Below are positions 23,678 through 36,447 of a DNA stretch of 64,000 nt, one piece after another. Both the position numbers and the translations under genes were made by a program. Below the pieces are notes generated by a model, which had not been told where the DNA came from, made no database searches, and worked only from the letters and a program-made list of their open reading frames with translations. The DNA is from Glycine soja (taxonomy: Eukaryota > Streptophyta > Magnoliopsida > Fabales > Fabaceae), in the NCBI RefSeq assembly GCF_004193775.1, contig NC_041021.1, forward strand, positions 13,287,198 to 13,351,197, given 5' to 3'. Each line of letters begins with the position of its first letter. Position 1 is the first letter of the stretch.

Positions 23678-24138
23678 TATGCATGATTTTGAATGTAATA
23701 TGTGAATTACTTGATTAAGGTTCTTTCATAAAGTGTTTTTTTAAAAAATTTAATGTTAAATATATTTGTTTTAAAAAGGTATTTTGTTTTTCATTCAAAT
23801 CCCTTTTTCCTTAAAAGTTATTCATCATTTAGTTTTGGCTGAAATGCTCTCTGGTAATCGATTGCAACAATAGTGTAATCGATTACAGGCAATTAAGAAG
23901 GGTGTAATCGATTACCAAATGTTGTAATCGATTACAACGCGTCCCTGCTCCTATATATTCAGATTTCAAAATCTGAAAACTGCAACTCCTCATTTTCTCG
24001 CGAAACCCTTGTTCCCAATTCTTCTTTCTGCCATATCTCACTCATTTCTTGTCCAAATCACTCCCCACAAAGCCCAAACTTCATCTTTCTTCATTCTCTT
24101 TCACTTGAACCGATTGAAATTTCAAATAACTCCCTCAA
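23312..24138 (+). other. Element D spacer with palindrome cluster
   Basis: AT-rich and without coding domain. Four copies of the palindrome TAATCGATTA (or near versions) cluster at about 23853-23938, just upstream of the accessory ORF. 'cctatatattcag' at about 23951 could serve as a TATA-like element for that ORF. Confidence 0.55.
23609..23668. repeat. (AT)n microsatellite
   Basis: About 30 uninterrupted AT dinucleotides inside element D. Confidence 0.97.
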
Positions 24139-25248
24139 ATGGTGGAACCATCAAAGAAGCAAAAGGGTTCTTCGAGTCGAACCCAACGACATTCCGAGAC
24201 TCAAGAAACGCAGATTCCCTCCTCCATTTCCTCTTCCTCATTGTTCTCATCAGAAGAACAACGAATACAGTACACAAATCTTTTCTCTTCTCGTTCCATT
24301 ATTGATCCAAAATTCATTGACATGGATTTCTTTTCCAATGAGAGTTATGAATGCATTCAGGCATTTGAGAACTCCAATCTCATTCCTTTCATGTCTTTAA
24401 AATTGCTTGTTTATTCTGAATTAGTTAAAGTCTTCTATTCTAACCTTAAAATTCAAGAAGGCACTTTGATTTCTGAAGTTTATGGGATAAAAATGGTCAT
24501 TGACCAATCCCTATTCTATGACTTGACCCAATTATCTAGTGAAGGTGTACCATTTGAAGGTACATTGAATGATGATTGGAAATTTGATTTCTCTGTGCAT
24601 GATGCTCGCTGGTTGGTTTGCACTAACCAAGCAAATATGACTGGAAGGCTTCTTGCCGGTTCATTGGCTTTTGAAAGCCGCATCCTTCATTATCTCATTG
24701 TGTGTATTTTTCTTCCAAGATCTTCAAACCTCGCACAGGTTTTTGAGGAAGATCTTATTGTCATGTGGGCTTTTCATACAGGGCGACAAATTGATTAGGC
24801 ACACTTAATCCGATATCGCATGCATAAGGCATTGCGATTAAATGCTCCATTGCCATATCCACACCAAGTCACTCTCTTCCTTTAACACTTTAACATCCCT
24901 CTTGATTCTGAACCCTATGTTCCAATCAAGAAATCCTTCTTAATCGGTGCCACTGTGATTGCATCTTTTGGTTACCGTAAAGAGCATGATGGCTCTTGGG
25001 TAAAAAAGGGTGCTCAACCCATTGATGAAGAAGGAAACTTACCAATTGGAGAAAATTCCTCTCTTCTTCAAAGGATTTTGGACAGGTTCAATGGTCTTCA
25101 AGCCTATGTTGGTGAAAGGTTTGATGCTTTGGAATTACAAGTGGACGTGCGATTCGATGAGATGGACTCAAGGATCACCAAGGTTGAGGGAGATGTCACT
25201 TACATCTGCACATGCTTTTATCTACCACCACCACCACCATCGTCTTAG
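24139..25248 (+). pseudogene. Accessory ORF of element D (putative plant transposon protein-like)
   Basis: Begins ATGGTGGAACCATCAAAG with a Ser/Gln-rich head and runs to TAG at 25246-25248, about 370 codons. In-frame stops follow HTGRQID (TAG about 24796) and VTLFL (TAA about 24883). The middle, RWLVCTNQANMTGRLLAGSL and VFEEDLIVMWAF, resembles in layout the NMT...WM...LLLSNI region of the Ogre accessory ORF at 51656. The C-terminus, RILDRFNGLQAYVGERFDAL then DSRITKVEGDVTYI, looks like a coiled coil and ends in a proline run. I recall similar soybean proteins annotated with a putative plant transposon protein domain. Function is unknown. Confidence 0.65.
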
Positions 25249-25703
25249 ACTTTATTAATCTTTAGTATTATTAGTACTTTGATTTCTAGCCGTGTATTTG
25301 GCTATATTCTTATGACATTTGAACATTTAGTATTTCTTTTAATATTTGCTTAGTATGACTAAACATTTATGAATTATGTTATATGACTATGTGGTTTATA
25401 TTTTAGTTTGGTTTATTCATGTCTTGCTTCATGATTAGATTAGAATCTTTTATGATTGATTTATAATGGATGCTATGTGTATGATTTTTCTAAAATCATG
25501 TATGCTTTACGCACTTTGGCTTTTTGTTGATGCCAAAGGGGGAGAGAAAATAGGGATTAAATCAATAACTCATATAATTAAATAACTTAATTTCAAGTGA
25601 AGCTTAAACTCAAAAACAAAGGGGGAGAATATGGAGAATTAAGTGACTGATCGACTAGGAAAAAGAATGTGTATGTGTTTCCTGATTTCAGGATTGCCAT
25701 CAT
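25249..25703 (+). other. Element D 3' UTR
   Basis: AT-rich. Two 'aaagggggagaga' or 'aaagggggagaat' tracts (about 25537 and 25619) precede the final PPT. No gene seen. Confidence 0.5.
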
Positions 25704-25718
25704 AAAAAAGGGGGAGAT
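25704..25718 (+). other. Polypurine tract of element D
   Basis: AAAAAAGGGGGAGAT abuts the LTR start TGTAGAAACAAG at 25719. Confidence 0.85.
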
Positions 25719-27314
25719 TGTAGAAACAAGCTTCATGATGATGAATCAAGTTTATTCAAGTAGTTTTGATGATGACAAAGATGATGATAAAAAGCCCAAG
25801 AGAATGATTTCAAGATTGAGTCAACAAGTTCAAGATCAAGTTTAATTTCAAGTTTCATGAGAAGAAATCAAGAAGATTCAAGAATCAAGAGAAGTTTGAT
25901 TTCAAGATTCTAGAGAAGATGAATTCAAGATTCAAGAGAAGAAATCAAGAAGACTTCACAAGGGAAGTATTGAAAAGATTTTTCAAAAAACAAACATAGC
26001 ACAGTTTTGTTTTTCAATAGTTTTTCTCAAAATTTTCTAAGTTACCAGAGTTTTTACTCTGGTAATCGATTACCAGTTTCCTATAATCGATTACCAGTGG
26101 CAAAGTTTGATTTCAAAAGTTTTTAACTGAATTTGCAATGTTCCAATTGTTTTTTAAATGGTGTAATCGATTACAATATATTGGTAATCGATTACTAGTG
26201 TATCTGAACGTTGAAATTCAAATTCAATTGTGAAGAGTCACATCTTTTCATAAAATGCTTTGTGTAATTGATTACATGGTTCTGGTAATCGATTACCAGT
26301 GACAAGTTTTGAATAAAAAAGTCAAGAGATGTAACTCTTCCAATGGTTTTCAGGTTTTTCTCAAGGTTATAACTCTTCCAATGGTTTTCTTGACCAGACA
26401 TGAAGAGTCTATAAAAGCAAGACCTTGACTTGCATTTTAATATCTTTTTAACAATTCTTTAGAACAACTTTTGAGAAACCTTTGCTACTTATTCTTCTTC
26501 TTCTTCCTTTGCCAAAAGCTTTCTAAGTTTCCTGGTTTCCAAACCTTGCTCTTTCACAGAAAACAAAAGTGTGCTATATCTTTTTATTATTTTCTCCCTT
26601 TGCCAAAAAGAATTCGCCAAGGACTAACCGCCAGAATTCTTTTTGTGTCTCTCTTCTCCCTTTTCCAAAAGAATGAAGGACTAACCGCCTGAATTCTTTT
26701 GTGTCTCCCTTCTCCCTTTTCAAAGAATTCAAAATGACACAGTCTGAGAATTTTTTTGATTCTTCCCTTTCCCATAAACAAAAGATTTCAAAGGACTAAC
26801 CGCCTGAGATATCTTTTGTTTCCCCTTCACAAAGTTTCAAAGGACTAACCGTCTGAGAACTTTGTCTTAACAGATTGGAGGGTACATCCTTCGTGGTACA
26901 AGTAGAGGGTACATCTACTTGGGTTGTTGTAACTGAGAACAAGAGAGGGTACATCTCTTGTGGATCAGTTCAAGTGGAGGGTACATCCACTTGGTTGTTC
27001 AAAGAGAACAAGGGGGGGCACATCCCTTATGGATCTTTGCTTGCAAAGGTTTTTACAAGGTTGAAAAGAAATCTCAAGGACCTCAGGTCGCTTGGGGACT
27101 GGATGTAGGCACGGGTTGTTGCCGAACCAGTATAAAACTCTTGTGTTTGTCTTCTTCTTCCCTACACTTTTAATTTCCGCTATGCACTTTTAATTATTGC
27201 TTTTACTTTTGGTTAAGTTTTAATTACTGTTCTTTACTTTCTTAACTTTGTAGTAATAGCCTAATTAAATCTGGTAACATTAAGAAGGATAGATTTTAAT
27301 TAGTCAAGGCACAT
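25719..27314 (+). mobile_element. 3' LTR of element D (right end missing)
   Basis: Starts TGTAGAAACAAG after the PPT. It contains about five TAATCGATTA-type palindromes at 26060-26305 and a likely TATA box TATAAAAG at 26410-26417. A second 'gccgaaccagtataaa' block lies near 27121. Similarity to the 5' LTR stops at 27314, about 65 bp short of the expected CCAACA end, where different repeat sequence follows. Confidence 0.85.
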
Positions 27315-28436
27315 TAAGAAGGTGAATACATACATAATATCACTTACAAATAATGTGTGATGTTGAAAATGTCATTGTGATAATGTGTGATGTGTATGTA
27401 CATGGCGGGTGTAGTGACCGTGTTAGATATCCCTGGTGGGGTAAATGGAGTGGTTAAAGAGTTTTGAGCATTTCTGGAGGGGGATGACTTAGAATCTTTA
27501 ATTATCCACGGTCAGTGCATTGATGGTGCCAATGTTTCATACTTCATATTGCATGGAAATAGTATAAACATTTTAGTAAGTACTTGTAGTTTCTCATGAG
27601 GGGGAATACTTGTACTTGGGGGCATGTCACTCAGTTTGGAACTCCCTTGAGACTCAGGTTGATCACCATGGAGGGGAGTTGCCTGTGAACGACAGGGTGA
27701 CCTCGACACTTGCTGCCTAGTTTTCCTAAGTGAGAGTGTCGTGTGGACACGCTTAGGCTATTTCCTTGATGAATGGTACCACATTGCATTTGAGAGTTGA
27801 GGTAATGTGCATGCATCATACTGAGCATGATTGATTAGAATTATGGATGGATGATGACTACTTGTTGAGTGTATGTTGAAATAATGGATGTTTGTGTATG
27901 CTTATGGTATTTGTTAATGTTTTCTTACTAATTATGGTTATTTGACTTTTTTGTGTTAATTTCTTTTATAATAAACTCACCCTTACAATTTTTGTACTGT
28001 GTGGTTGGTACTTGTGATGATCGTGAACCTTTGTTCGTGAGAGCAGAAGGACAGCAGTAGAATACGTGAAGTGAGATTCTTTTGTGGAGCCACCAAGCCG
28101 ACGTGATGACATAGGGATTATTTTGGGAGAAAGTTGTGTTTTGTTAATCAACTCCTCCGTAGCTGGATCTATAATTCTTTTTTTTTAATTAAGGATGTTA
28201 GTCACAGATTTAATTATATGTATAAGCTAATTTACTTTTCATTATGTGAATGATGTGTGCTGAGTTACTATATCATATGTGTATTCATTTAAGTAATTGT
28301 GCGTTGTTTGGTGTATGTATATCGTGAAAAAAATTACTTTTATTTTTCATAAGCAAATTAATGGAGTTTTCATTTAAAAATTAAAATTTTCGGGGTTTAG
28401 AGTGGTGATATTGTAGCTACGAGGCGGGTCATTACA
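27315..28436 (+). mobile_element. LTR fragment, chromovirus-like (right end intact)
   Basis: Ends GAGGCGGGTCATTACA at 28436, typical of plant chromovirus LTRs of the TGTAACGACC...GGTCGTTACA kind. The inverse complement of this sequence is found at 32433-33416. The left boundary is uncertain. Small ORFs inside show no domain. Confidence 0.65.
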
Positions 28437-29854
28437 TCTCCTACCTTCAAGCTCTTATCTATGGCTTCCCATGATGGTGAGCTTGTTCTTGACTCATCTT
28501 CTCCTTGAAGTGGCGTCTCCAATCACCTTTCCTCCTTCTCCATTCCGCTGCCATTGATCTTCAAGAAGCAATGGACTCCATTGATGAAGAAGATCCAAAA
28601 GGCCTACATGCTCTACATGGAGCTACATTATTTGACATCTAACACTAGTATTGATAGATATGCATCCAAGTATATAATTGACATTCAACCTATTTCAATA
28701 CACATATGACAATCATATCTTAACTTCCTAATCGTGATTCTTGGATATTGAATGAGTTAGTAAAGTTTCTAATTTTATCGCAATAACGAGTAAAGCAAGC
28801 AAGATGTAACTAGAATGAACTCAAGGTTAATCACTACTATTAGCATGAACAAATGATGCCAACTAACCCGATGTTGTTCTTCATGCACCAAAATCTCAGA
28901 CAAGATGTTTATGATTCATATAATGTCTCTAAATCAGTGTTATCAATGGTGGACGATGGAACATAGTGGAAAGCCAAAATTTTGTTGTATATCCTTCTTA
29001 CGAATTTTAAAGTCCAATGCATTAGCGCAAAGAGATTATGAAATAAACAAAAAAAAACAAAGATTATGAATGATACCGATTATCGAAGGAAGTGATGAAA
29101 TGAAAATGGGAAACGAAGGAGAAGGAGAGAAGCGACTATTGAGCAAGAAGAAAAAAATGACAACATTTCTAGTGGTTAGCTGGAATATTGTGGTGAGTGT
29201 TACTAGATATGAGAAGAAGAAAAAAAAATATTATTTGCATTTATTTTTAATATCTATATTTAAAGAGAGTTTTTTGGATATAAAAAAGAGTTTCTCTAGG
29301 GAATATAAAGAGAGTTATACTACTACTACTATTAGATATGATGAGTATTTGATATTTTAATTATTTTTTATTATGTTTTATTATTTATTTTATATTTTCT
29401 TCAAAGAAAAAAAGTAAGATTCAAATAAATAAAAAAATTGGTCTGGTTGAATTTGCTTTATAAAATATATCATAGATTTTACTTGAATTTTAAACCAAAC
29501 TGACAATGGTGAATTTCATTGGAGTAAAATAGATTTACATTGTAATCACAAATAACCATTTGAACGACTTTAAGATAATTATTTTAAAAGTTAAGAAACT
29601 TATCATAAATATTTTTTTTATCAAAATTGAAAATTTGTTATATATTTTCACAAACTATTCTTATATCCATAAAAGAAACTCAATCGTTCATCTAAATTAA
29701 AGAGAGGAAGCAAGAATCGTATATTAAACAATGGGGTCAAGAGAGTGTGCGGTCCAAAGGATTTGTTGAAATATGAAGATAGTGAAAAAGTCTATAAGCA
29801 AAAAACTTACACAAGTTGTTAGACGAGACATTCAACCTAAAGAATTTGACACTT

Positions 29855-30135
29855 CATAAATCCGGAAAAAGAAAAATTATCGTGGAAGTAACAAAAAAAT
29901 CAATTAGTTGCATAAATCAACTAAGAGCATGGAAGAATTTGTTGTTCCCGTAGATACTTCAAACCTTGATTGGTTGGTAGTTTAGGAGAAAGAATTATGT
30001 TCAGATTTTTAGTGAAAGTAAAAAGAAAGACTATCGCAAAAGTCACAACAAAGAGGAGTCGCATTATCTAAGTAAGAGTATAACTGATTTTGTGATTCCT
30101 AGAGATGTTCCTTGTGCTGATTTAGTGATGGTATG
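29855..30135 (+). pseudogene. Unidentified coding-like module, two diverged copies
   Basis: Translation with frame changes gives related peptides of the form K-K-D/N-Y-R-(K/G)-S-(H/N)-(N/K)-K ... S-I-T-D-F-V-I-P or S-M-E-E-F-V-V-P followed by D-x-x. A third copy is at 31761-31952. The conserved basic stretch and F-V-(I/V)-P core suggest coding ancestry. I do not recognise the family. Confidence 0.35.
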
Positions 30136-31760
30136 TGACAATAATTTTTTTTTCAGATTTTTTTACGGGTCTTCTAGACCCTTATTCCAACTTTCTCACT
30201 GTATGTATTTTAGGTGGAAAAGAAAATAATTGTACAGTCCTTCAATAGGAAATAAATGAGAAAAAATTCACTCGGTTTTTTTTGCATGCATTTAGGCATG
30301 AGGAACGCGACCCTTGCCATGTGGCTCCCCAATCATCTTCTCCAGCATCTCTAGATTCGTGCCGCCCCACCCCGCGATAATAGAACGGCGTGCTTATCCT
30401 GCTGCGGTGCATCAACATGAAGAGATGTTGTTATTGTTGTTAATATGCAGAATTAGAATCGAAAAGTTAAAAAATTGTCATGAAATCCAAATACGGATAC
30501 GAGAGAAAAGGTTGTGCTTAATTATCAATTTCATTTTTAAATGATTTAACGTGATCTCAAAATTGTTAAAAGGTTGAATTTTATCTGAAATTTAAAAATA
30601 AATCAATTTAATTTTAAAGTTTTTAAAAAGTTTAATTTGTTTTCTTAAATTTTTAAAATTGAATCAAGTTGATCCTCAAATTTTTTAGAATTTGAGAATT
30701 AAATTGAACCATTTAAAATAATTTGAATATCAAACTATTTTATTTTTAAAAACTTGAGGATGAAACTGAAATATTTAAAAATTTATAATCAAGTTTATTA
30801 TTTTTAAGAACTTAATAATTAAATTAAATATTTTTAAAACTTGGGATCAAATTAAATGATTAAAAAATAATTAATGATCATAATTAAGTCAGACAGTTAC
30901 TTTCCACCGAAAACTCAAACAATAGGTGGATTCCAAGTGAAAAAGCGTCCATTGTTCACACCAAAAGAAGGGGTAAATAATTTCAATTTATTTACTCTTT
31001 TCTTTTAAAAATCTAACTGATTATAATAAAATTTCATCTTGGATTTTTTTTTTTCAATACGTTGGATTATGTTATGTCACTATGTGAGTCACTAGATATG
31101 AGAAGAAGAGAAAAACTAATCTGCATTTATTTTTAATGTCTATATTTAAAGAGTTTTTTTATATATAATTTTTTTATGGAATTTAAAGAGACTTATACTA
31201 CTACTATTAGCTATGATGAGTATTTGATATTTTAATAATTTATTTCTGGATTCCAAAACGTTTTTAGTTTTAATTAATCTTATTTGTCTATTTTTTCATC
31301 TTTATTTTTAAGAGTTTAATTATTCATAGTATAAAACAACTATAATGTTGTAACCTTGTCATGCATGGGTAAATATTTTTGTAAAATAAATTTTAAATAT
31401 AGTTTTCTCAAACTTTTTTAGTAAGAATTATTATTTATTCTAACTATTTACTTGTCAGTTATTGTTGTCTATTATTAGTGGTTGTTATATATATAGTAGA
31501 CTTTTAAAAAATATAATGAGAGAAATAATAATTAATTATATTAAGTTGGTTAGTAATTTAGAGTGAGAGTTTCGGATGGAGAAGTATTTTGAGAAAATCC
31601 AAATTACATGGATATGAGAGAGAGAATGCGGTTCGTTATCAATCTAGTTTTAAAATTATTTTCAATGGATTAATTTGATCTCAAAAATTTTAAAGATTGA
31701 ATTTTATCTAAATTATTCAAAACGAATCAATTTGGCTCTCAAATTTTTAAAAAGTTTAAT

Positions 31761-31952
31761 TTGATCCCAAAAATCTCTGGTGAAAGGAAAAAGAAAGACC
31801 ATTACAAAAGTCATAACAAAGACGAGTCACATTATCTAACTAGGAGTATAACTGATTTTGTGATTCCTCTAGAGGTTCCCGACCTTAATTCAATGATGGA
31901 CTTTGACAATAATTTTTTTTTAGATTTTTTTACCAATGTACGGGTCTTCTAG
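31761..31952 (+). pseudogene. Third copy of the unidentified (S)ITDFVIP module
   Basis: A 63-codon open frame includes SGERKKKDHYKSHNKDESHY and SITDFVIPLEVPDLNSMM. It is related to the two copies at 29855-30135. No start context, promoter or known domain is seen, so it is more likely a gene fragment than a gene. Confidence 0.35.
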
Positions 31953-32432
31953 ACCTTTAGTCCAACTTTCTTGGTGTATGTATTTTATGTTTCATATACA
32001 AGGAAAAGGAAATACTTGTACATTCATTCAACAAAAACTAAATGAGATAATATTCGTTTACTTTTTTTTTTCACGTATGTTATATTTAATGGGTTTTGAC
32101 AAAAAGGGAATTGAGATTCATAGTGTTGCGCAACATCAACAAGGTAGAGTTTGTTCTTTGGTTTCAGAGGCAAAAGGAACCTCTTGGAGGTCTTAGGTTT
32201 GTACAACACCAAGAAGGTGAATAATTTGTTCATAGATTCCAAAACATTCTTAATTTTTCTTAATCTTATTTGTTTCAGTCTATTTTTTAAAATTTTATAA
32301 TATGACTTATTTATAACTTTTTCATTTTCAAATACTACTTCTAAATTTTAAATAGATTTTGAGTTAAATCTATATATACTGTATCATATGGAAGATATTT
32401 TCAGAGGGTCCATCTGAATATTCTTCAACTAA

Positions 32433-33416
32433 TGTAACGACTTACCTCGTTGCTACACTATCACTAACTAAAACGCATAATTTCAATTTTTAAATGAAAT
32501 CTCCATTAATTTGATTTTGAAAACGAGAGTAAATTTTTTGTGATATACAATCACCAAACAGCACACAAAACACTTAATATACACATATATATGTATATCT
32601 TAAACCATTATACACCATTCACATGACAGAAAATAATTTAGTTTTTACATGTATCTAAATCTGAGATTTACATGCCCAGATAAAAAAAATCACGGGACCA
32701 TTATGGAGGACTTGATAAAAAAAAGCATAACTCTCTCCCAAAATAATCTCAACGTCATCATATTGGCTTGACGACTCCCACAAAAAGAATCTCCTTCCTC
32801 GTCATTTACTGTTGTTCATCTACTCCCACGAATGAAGGTTTATGATCATCACAAGTACCAATCACATGATACAAAATTGCAACGATAAGTTTACTATAAA
32901 AGAAACCAACAATTATCAAATTATCATAATTAGCAAGAGAAACAATAACAAGTACCACGATCATACTCAATTATCCATCAATTCAACATACACTTAACAA
33001 CTATTGATCAACTTTTCCATAATTCCAATCAATTATATTCAGTATGATGCATGCTCCTGACCTCAACTCTCAAATGCAATGTGGTACCACTAGTTAGGAA
33101 ATAGCTTTAGTGTGTCCACATGACACACACTCAGGAAAACTAGGCAGCAAGTGTCAAGGTCACCTTGTCTTGCACAGGTAACTCCCCTCTCATGGTGATT
33201 AGCCTGAGTCACAAGGGAGTTCCAAATCAAGTGACATGCCCCCAAATACAAATATTTTCCCTCATAAAAAACTACAAGTACTTACTAACAAAGCTTATAC
33301 TATTTTCAAGCAATATGAAGTATGCCACATGGGCACCATCAATGCACTGATCGTGGATAATTAAAGATTCTAAGTTATCCCTTCACACTAGAGATGCTTA
33401 AAACTCATTAACCACT
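32433..33416 (-). mobile_element. LTR fragment, inverted relative to 27315-28436
   Basis: Starts TGTAACGACTTACC at 32433, the outer end of the LTR. It runs as the inverse complement of the left fragment until the CACTA terminus at 33417 cuts it at 'ttaaccact'. Confidence 0.75.
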
Positions 33417-33840
33417 CACTACTATAAAATGACAATTCAACGACAGTCCTTAGTAGCAATCCACGATGGTTTTTTATCGTTGTCGTAGATAGTGTCATCG
33501 TATGTCAAATGACATTCAACTACGATTCTTGAACCATCTTAGTATCCTATTCTTCTAAGATGGTTCTATCCTTCAAATTGTCTTAGATTTACTCCCATGC
33601 GAAGATAGTAATGTCGTCGAAACCATCTTAGAATGGGCATTATTCTAAGACGGTTATGATGTCACAACCATATTCGAATTTGAGAGATTCTAAGACAGTT
33701 TGAGTGATGCAACTATCTTAGAATTTGGCTTATTCTACGATAATTTTGCCTTTAAAACCGTCTTAAAACTAGGCTCTTCTAAGATGGTTTTGACTATATA
33801 ACCGTCTTAAAAGATCACCTCTTCAAAGATGGTTTTTGGG
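33417..33840 (+). repeat. CACTA left terminus and subterminal repeats
   Basis: TIR followed by repeated (T)CTAAGA(T/C)GGTT and TAGAATTTGGCT-like motifs in both orientations; these are presumed transposase-binding sites. Confidence 0.75.
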
Positions 33841-34868
33841 CACAATCAATGTTATTGCTATTTCTTTTTTAGGTTTCAATGATATATCTCTTGTTGTGTC
33901 TCGTACATAATGATTATGAGATTAAAAACTAGGTAAGCATAACATCTCCACGAAACACAAATATAAATTTTAATGACTAGCCTGTTATGTATCAACAAAA
34001 GGAACACAAATAAAGCTAATATATGATGAACTCTAATGAAATAGAAAATACATATGTTGTTACTCAAATGTCAAATGCTACTCAACCATTAGACTTAAAA
34101 TACTAGGTAATAAAAACTAGAGAGTATACTCATTTAGGTTTTTTATACCTTAAGTCAAATTTGAGTCTGCAGGCCATATATAATCCATGTCAAAGTCTCA
34201 AAATTTGATTCCATCTCATCTGGGAGATTCTGACCTTGCATCTATATCCTTATCCTTGGTCTCTTGTGGCTTGTATAGTCCATTTTATTTAAGATTAAAG
34301 TTGCATGCCTTTGATAGAAAAATGACATTCTCATTGCCGTTATTGCAAATTAATTATGTTTTCATCCTGTGTGCATCAATGTGTCAATCAAGATCCTGAT
34401 AGCTGAAAAAATTTGCTAAAGTGAGAATTGGCAAAGGAAGTCTCGTGGAATGGTTGTAATTTCACAGGCAGGTTGATTACTGCTATCAACAGTGCTTTAG
34501 AATGAGAATCCTATTGAATCTCTTTCAAGGTTGACCCTTGCACATAGCTGTGGTTTAAACATTAAATTTGTCAATTATTGCACTTTCAATATATAGCCAG
34601 CATCAACTACCAACCAATAAGGGGGTGTAATCCAATTATGTACCTGAGATGTCGTTAATGCCAAATGAAAGTTTTTCATTTGCCATGATTACAAAGCTCT
34701 TATACTAGCATCATCAATTTCCCTTGACAAACAAATACAGATAACTAACAATTTTTAGTAAAAGGAAAATAAATTTCAATGTCTTCTGAAAAAAGAAACA
34801 TTGGTAAAGGTCATAATTGAATTTGTGGCTAGTTACTTTCGAAAGTCGAATATAGATATGATGCAATC
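33841..34868. other. CACTA interior without recognised coding sequence
   Basis: AT-rich; ORFs at 33876-34067 (minus) and 34187-34399 (plus) show no known domain. Confidence 0.5.
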
Positions 34869-35680
34869 CTACGAAGGAGGGGACCCATCACCAAAGCCAT
34901 GGCTAGGAGACTCCAGGAAGATTGGGCCAGGGATGCAGGAGAAGACCTTAGGATTCTCATGAGCCTTAGGGTAGATTTTGGGCCCATGAGCTAAGTATGA
35001 GCCCACTTATCTTTGTACATATTAGATTAGGGTTTCATTATTTTTTAGGCCTTGTATTTAGGGCTTCATAGTGTAGGGAGGGTACCCCACAAGTTTAGGG
35101 TACCTTAGTAATGTAGGATTTTTCAGCCCTTGTATTTTAGGACACCTAGACTAGTTTTTGTATTAGGGGTAGTTTTGTAATTTCACATGCATTAAGTGCA
35201 CTATTTGATGTGTGTTGGGAGAGAAATTTAATTGAATTGGAAGAAGCCCAATCCAATTAAATTTCGGACTAGCCAAAGGGGGAGGTGGGCATTTGCTTGC
35301 TAAACTTTATTACCACATCATTAGTCACACTTTGTGCATGTCTTTCATGATTTACATACCTCATGACACCTAAGCACACTTAGTGGAGAATGATTTAATC
35401 TTGGATTAGTGGGTTGAACCATAACTGAAATTCACTAATCATAATTAGTGAAATTTTGACTCCAAATTTGGATTCAGTAATTCAAATTCAAATTCAAGTG
35501 AAATTTGAATAGAAATTCAAATTTCCCTCCAATTTTGTGTGACACTTAAGCTATAAATAGAGGCCTTGTGTGTGCATTTTGAAACTTTGATCATTTGAGA
35601 AATTAGGCCTCAAAGTTCAGACCTCATTCTCCCTCTTCCCTCTCTCAAAATTTCGTTCCCCTCTAACGAGTTGCGCAATC
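34869..35680 (+). mobile_element. LTR-retrotransposon fragment nested in the CACTA
   Basis: A 41-codon frame, 34869-34994, reads RRGPITKAMARRLQEDWARD and ends at TAA. It resembles the basic tail that ends polyproteins of some soybean Ty3 elements. LTR-like sequence follows, with CTATAAATAG at 35551-35560 and a pyrimidine-rich leader. Borders and TSD were not found. Confidence 0.45.
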
Positions 35681-36447
35681 GAGTTTGTGGCGTTGGCGAT
35701 GTGAGAGTGCGCGGTTCGCAGAGGACAGGTAGGGTGTTTGGAAATGGAAGGAAGAGGGATTTTGATGGAAGAGGAAACGATGCGAACGTCGCCGTTTCGA
35801 AGCATTGTGTTCTCCGTGTTTCATTTCATTGAGCAATTTGAATCGAGAGTGAGTGAGTGCAGTTCTTGCCTAGCCACAGCTAAAGCTTCCTCCAACATTG
35901 AGCACTGAAACCTCCGAAGATGTAAATCTTTGTTCTTTGAGGCTTTTTGATTAAAAAAGGATGGGCCTAAGGTGGTATGAACTGGCTGAAAATTACTAGA
36001 GTATTTCTTTTCATTTTCTCTCTTACAATCTTTTCTATAGTACCATTTTATGAGCTAGTCTATTTGTCGTGCTGATGCTCAAGTTTTAATAATGGTGTTG
36101 AGATTTCAGATTTTGAAGAGAATTGGTTATATGTTGTTTGCTTGTTCTTTATGCAAAGTGCTGCAGGTGAAATTGATTTCATTTATGTAATATCTGGAAA
36201 TAACTTTTTAAGGCAAGTTTACGTAATTAAAAGTAAATTAATTGAAATAAAATTTGTAATAAATGGTAAAGGGAAAAATTATATTTATATGGAACTGATA
36301 AATTCGTTGATTATCCTTTGATTCCTATTGAGGTAAAACAGAAGTTGATGATTTGTTGAATTTTCCTTCTGATTATCTTTGTATTTTCACTTGTGACTTA
36401 CTGTTATTACAGAGTCTGAGCTAAATTTGTGTCTATGTTTATGTCAG
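35681..36447 (+). other. CACTA interior, possible captured 5' gene sequence
   Basis: 35690-35930 is more GC-rich than its surroundings and could be a captured 5' UTR or first exon. No product recognised. Confidence 0.35.

Larger units (their letters stand above)
21464..27314 (+). mobile_element. Copia-like, pol-less LTR element D
   Basis: Order: 5'-truncated LTR, tRNA-Met PBS, gag with zinc knuckle, spacer with (AT)n, accessory ORF, PPT, 3'-truncated LTR. No protease, integrase or RT is encoded, and the distance from gag to PPT leaves no room for them, so D depended on proteins from another element. Both outer ends are truncated, so no TSD can be read. Confidence 0.85.
28437..32432. other. 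AT-rich segment between inverted LTR fragments
   Basis: A 'caaaaggcctacatgctcta' block at about 28602 recurs to the right of the CACTA element (41292). Two segments are duplicated with a spacing near 1.8-1.9 kb: 'actagatatgagaagaag' plus 'tgatgagtatttgatatttt' (about 29200-29360 and 31090-31240), and the 'gattttgtgattcct' block (about 30075 and 31855). No intact gene or recognised domain. Confidence 0.6.
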
